Shown: one piece after another, positions 63,006 to 64,000 of the stretch
Layout: each line of letters opens with the position of its first letter
Position numbering within the stretch: the stretch's first letter is position 1
Assembly: GCA_963703015.1 (NCBI GenBank)
Contig: OY969779.1
Span: 2,418,001-2,482,000 of the forward strand
Direction: 5' to 3'
Length of the DNA: 64,000 nt
From: Methanobacterium_B sp963703015
GTDB taxonomy: Archaea > Methanobacteriota > Methanobacteria > Methanobacteriales > Methanobacteriaceae
Position numbers and translations under genes: made by a program
The notes under the pieces: generated by a model
What the model saw: the letters and a program-made list of their open reading frames with translations, nothing else
Databases searched by the model: none
Told to the model about the DNA's origin: nothing

Positions 63006-63860
63006 TCATTCTGTTTTGTTGAATTTGAATGTACAAGATTTTGACCCATCAGTTATGGAAGATCTTCTCTCGATATTTCCTCCCAACCCTGTCCAGTTGA
63101 AACTTCTGTTTATCATGGCTTGGCAGTTCAGGCAAAAAATTGGTTTTTTCTTGGCATCTTCAGGCCATGGGCAGTTTAAAAATTCCAGGTAAATCCTGTC
63201 ACCCTCTTGTGTTACAACAGTTTTTATTCCAAAGTCTCCAAATAGGTTTGCAAGCCAAAGAACATATGCCTCATACAGTTCATCTGCATCTTCAATCTCA
63301 TCTGGATCCAGTTCTTCTACAAATTTAGGGTAGAGATCATCATCCAAACGTTCAGCAAAAACCCTCAAAAGTAACTGTCTCATTTCCATATCGGAATCTG
63401 TGCTGCATGTTGGCATTGCAGTTAATATGAAATCATAAAAGTCTGCAAGAACTCTTTTTTTGGTTTCTTCGCTCCTTTTTTTGTCCTTTTTATGTTTGTA
63501 GATGGCCATTTGAATGTTGGCATTTATCTCACTCTTTTTAAATGGTTTTAATATGTAACCATAAGGTTCAGTTATTCTGGCCCTTTCTAAAACTTCTTCA
63601 TCGGAGTAAGCAGTAATATAAATTATGGGAGTGTCCTGATGTTTGTGAATCTGCTGGGCTGCTTCAATACCATCTAAATCTCCTTTAAGAACTATGTCCA
63701 TCAGGATCAGATCAGGAACAGTTTTAAGAGCAGTTTTAACAGCACCTTCACCTGTGGCAACTATGCCCACAACTTCGTAGCCAAGATCCTCTAATTTATG
63801 TTTTATTCCCATGGCAACGATGCTTTCATCTTCCACGATCATTATTCTTTCGTTAGACAT
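63006..63860 (-). CDS. response regulator with methanogen output domain
   Basis: A 284-residue two-domain protein. Residues 1-125 are a receiver: acidic pocket VEDE, phospho-acceptor in LILMDIVLKGD, Thr in YITAYS and Lys in ILKPFK. The C-terminal half, with LYEAYVLWLANLFGDFG and a cysteine-containing end (CLNCQAMINRSF, CTFKF), matches the methanogen output domain 1 type rather than a DNA-binding domain. Its start overlaps the stop of the upstream kinase gene by one base (TAATG), so the pair is coupled. Confidence 0.88.
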   Translation of the reverse strand: MSNERIMIVEDESIVAMGIKHKLEDLGYEVVGIVATGEGAVKTALKTVPDLILMDIVLKGDLDGIEAAQQIHKHQDTPIIYITAYSDEEVLERARITEPYGYILKPFKKSEINANIQMAIYKHKKDKKRSEETKKRVLADFYDFILTAMPTCSTDSDMEMRQLLLRVFAERLDDDLYPKFVEELDPDEIEDADELYEAYVLWLANLFGDFGIKTVVTQEGDRIYLEFLNCPWPEDAKKKPIFCLNCQAMINRSFNWTGLGGNIERRSSITDGSKSCTFKFNKTE

Positions 63861-64000
63861 TAAATTCTCTCCTTGTATTCAAGTTCCTTAAAAATTATGT
63901 TGAATTCCTTTTTTTCTCTGTCAAATTTAAGTTGAGCATCAAGTTGATTTACTAAATTTTTAATGAGTTCTAATCCTAAAGTTTCGTTGTTAACCAGACT
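63860..64000 (-). CDS. histidine kinase C-terminal end (partial)
   Basis: The frame runs off the window edge. Its visible 46 residues (ETLGLELIKNLVNQLDAQL, then KEFNIIFKELEYKERI and stop) are the last helix and strand of a HATPase_c domain of a methanogen sensor kinase. It is upstream of, and coupled to, the response regulator gene, so it is probably its cognate kinase. Confidence 0.8.
   Translation of the reverse strand, partial: SLVNNETLGLELIKNLVNQLDAQLKFDREKKEFNIIFKELEYKERI

Overview
The window looks like chromosome of a hydrogenotrophic methanogenic archaeon of the Methanobacteriales, most likely Methanobacterium or a close relative. The evidence is AT-rich DNA, archaeal Shine-Dalgarno sequences of the GGAGGTGAT type, a tRNA gene without encoded CCA, an archaeal-length PheS, and methanogen-restricted families (a DUF2121-type protein, a response regulator with a methanogen output domain). 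All family names come from reading motifs; no database search was possible.

Layout. Bases 1-25,100 are ordinary chromosome. They hold small conserved proteins, a tocopherol-cyclase-like protein, a CPBP protease, secreted proteins, a response regulator, pheS, a CitG-like enzyme, hemB, a HhH-GPD glycosylase, an SLC13 anion transporter with a frameshifted universal stress protein, aroC, an AI-2E-type permease, a rubredoxin-V4R fusion, a tungstate/molybdate ABC transporter (wtpB, wtpC) divergent from a molbindin, a CopB-class copper ATPase and two surface proteins. From 25,142 to 27,177 there is a degenerate tRNA-Thr fragment, a TPR protein and a flavodoxin-like protein, which together look like an older integration scar.

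Bases 27,152-59,293 form an integrative element of about 32 kb inserted in the 3' end of a tRNA-Thr gene. The intact tRNA lies at 59,273-59,346, and an identical 26-bp piece of its 3' end plus flank recurs at 27,152-27,177, just before a tyrosine recombinase gene. At its right end the element has a replication module: an archaeo-eukaryotic primase with a C-terminal CHC2-like zinc finger, a winged-helix protein, a P-loop helicase-like protein and an RHH regulator. Two decayed C-termini of a terminase large subunit point to a viral ancestor. The rest is a dense set of candidate defence or conflict genes: a 1512-residue nuclease-STAND protein resembling Avs proteins, a HEPN protein, an AlbA_2 protein, a GmrSD (DUF262) remnant, a DUF6414-like/LPO_1073-like cassette, two PD-(D/E)XK proteins side by side, a DUF4062-HATPase regulator, a membrane-anchored HEAT-like protein, and a GHKL ATPase fused to a PD-(D/E)XK nuclease.

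Bases 59,400-64,000 return to chromosome: an MBL-fold hydrolase, the DUF2121-type protein, an MFS exporter and a two-component pair.

Two cross-cutting observations stand out. Several genes have a well-placed Shine-Dalgarno followed at the right spacing by ATT, ATA or ATC instead of ATG, GTG or TTG. Several otherwise intact genes carry a single-base frameshift, which could be real decay or sequencing error.
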